A stretch of 6,420 nt of DNA from Paracoccaceae bacterium (lineage in GTDB: Bacteria; Pseudomonadota; Alphaproteobacteria; Rhodobacterales; Rhodobacteraceae), in assembly GCA_902525995.1 (NCBI GenBank), contig CABZJG010000103.1, positions 1 through 6,420 on the forward strand. The letters are read 5' to 3'. Under the pieces are notes generated by a model. That model was not told where the DNA came from. It saw only the letters and a list, made by a program, of their open reading frames with translations, and ran no database searches. The translations under genes were made by a program, and so were the position numbers. This document shows positions 6,119 through 6,420 of this stretch, piece after piece (position 1 is the stretch's first letter; each line of letters starts with the position of its first letter).

Positions 6119-6133
6119 TTTTGGATGGAAAAT
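6119..6133. promoter_or_regulatory. Candidate operator copy 2 (15-bp direct repeat)
   Basis: Second exact copy of TTTTGGATGGAAAAT. It starts about 9 bases downstream of the -10 of the predicted minus-strand promoter (6142-6147), so it covers or adjoins the transcription start. That is a typical repressor position, and it suggests autoregulation of the LacI gene or control by another regulator. Confidence 0.45.
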
Positions 6134-6141
6134 TTGGGCCA

Positions 6142-6169
6142 AATATAGCCTTTTCACATGACCTGTGAA
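6142..6169 (-). promoter_or_regulatory. Predicted sigma-70-type promoter of the LacI gene
   Basis: On the minus strand TTCACA (6169-6164) and TATATT (6147-6142) are separated by 16 bases; each differs from consensus by one base. Start of transcription would be near 6135, giving a leader of about 70 bases that includes both 15-bp repeats. This promoter would also read through the LacI remains into the IS and towards the hydantoinase operon. Confidence 0.5.
6153..6169. promoter_or_regulatory. 17-bp near-perfect palindrome overlapping the promoter -35
   Basis: TTCACATGACCTGTGAA: seven of eight base pairs match around a central A. It covers the -35 of the predicted LacI promoter and lies in the divergent intergenic region, so a dimeric regulator bound here could affect both directions. 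It resembles no site I can assign firmly. Confidence 0.35.
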
Positions 6170-6288
6170 TAGAACCTAAAGGGATAAGGACGCCGCTGGC
6201 GCGCTTGTCGTTAGATTAAACCTAAATCCACAAAGTAAGTTGACCGGCGATGCAGGGCAGCGCTTTGCAAATAAGAAAGGTCTCATGA

Positions 6289-6420
6289 ATGGCACTCCCT
6301 CACAAACTTTATGTTCTTGGCACCGGCGCGATGGGCAGCCTGTTTGGCGGTTTGCTTGCCGAAGGCGGAATGGACGTCACTTTGATCGACCCTTGGAAAG
6401 AGCATGTGGACGCCATTGTG
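6289..6420 (+). CDS. Ketopantoate reductase (PanE/ApbA) family dehydrogenase, N-terminal 44 residues
   Basis: Partial gene running off the right edge. Seen: MALPHKLYVLGTGAMGSLFG and on to GLLAEGGMDVTLIDPWKEHV, a Rossmann NAD(P)H-binding start with GxGxMG (residues 11-16) and the acidic residue after the second strand (ID, about 33-34). GAMGSLFGxxLAxxGxxVTLID is the PanE/ApbA signature. Start choice: ATG at 6289 has AAGAAAGG ending 8 bases upstream and gives this frame, whereas the ATG at 6285 is in a different frame without family similarity. Known: the family reduces 2-oxoacids such as ketopantoate with NADPH. Paralogues are common in catabolic loci, so housekeeping pantothenate synthesis is not shown. 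It is divergent from the LacI gene across 223 bases and may share its control region. Confidence 0.85.
   Translation, partial: MALPHKLYVLGTGAMGSLFGGLLAEGGMDVTLIDPWKEHVDAIV

Noticed and set aside
6205..6270. Plus-strand promoter for the reductase gene
   Set aside because: TTGTCG, TTAGAT and TTGACC were tried as -35 elements, but none has a convincing -10 at a good distance.

Overview
The window looks like a chromosomal accessory locus of an alphaproteobacterium, probably of the Rhodobacterales/roseobacter type. That placement is an inference from the gene types, the protein style and the moderate GC content; no marker gene is present to prove it. No rRNA, tRNA or CRISPR array is visible.

Layout from left to right. 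(1) At 1-227, minus strand, is the start of a small secreted peptidoglycan-binding-domain protein whose signal peptide is broken by a one-base change in an A5/T5 run; it runs off the left edge. (2) At 384-3408, minus strand, lies a tight three-gene catabolic operon. Its transcription order is a cyclic-amide hydrolase of the D-hydantoinase/dihydropyrimidinase family (3408-1990), a hydantoin/Asp-Glu racemase (1981-1292) and a dihydrodipicolinate-synthase-family lyase (1299-384). The last gene carries a frameshift in a CG dinucleotide run. (3) At 3627-6065, minus strand, is a LacI-family regulator, the natural candidate controller of the operon. It is inactivated twice: a nonsense codon at codon 231, and a complete IS110-family (IS1111-type) insertion sequence (about 3760-5169) within codon 299. 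Removing 1410 bp of IS restores a 342-residue reading frame across the seam. (4) At 6066-6288 is a divergent control region with a good minus-strand promoter, two perfect 15-bp direct repeats and a palindrome. (5) At 6289-6420, plus strand, is the N-terminus of a ketopantoate-reductase-family dehydrogenase that runs off the right edge.

How the genes may work together. The hydrolase would open a hydantoin-like ring, the racemase would equilibrate the stereocentre of the substrate or N-carbamoyl product family, and the lyase and the 2-oxoacid-type reductase would process the carbon skeleton. The actual substrate cannot be read from the sequence. With the LacI gene destroyed the operon may be constitutively expressed, or the locus may be decaying.

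The most interesting part is the IS. It has 12-bp subterminal inverted repeats with 7 and 3 bases outside them, a short 5' leader and a long non-coding 3' region. That region contains a 9-base match to the target next to the insertion site, as expected for an RNA-guided (bridge RNA/seekRNA) IS1111 element. The transposase leader can also fold so that the terminal repeat masks the ribosome binding site and start codon, while the circular form would offer a competing perfect hairpin. This suggests a translational switch that senses excision.
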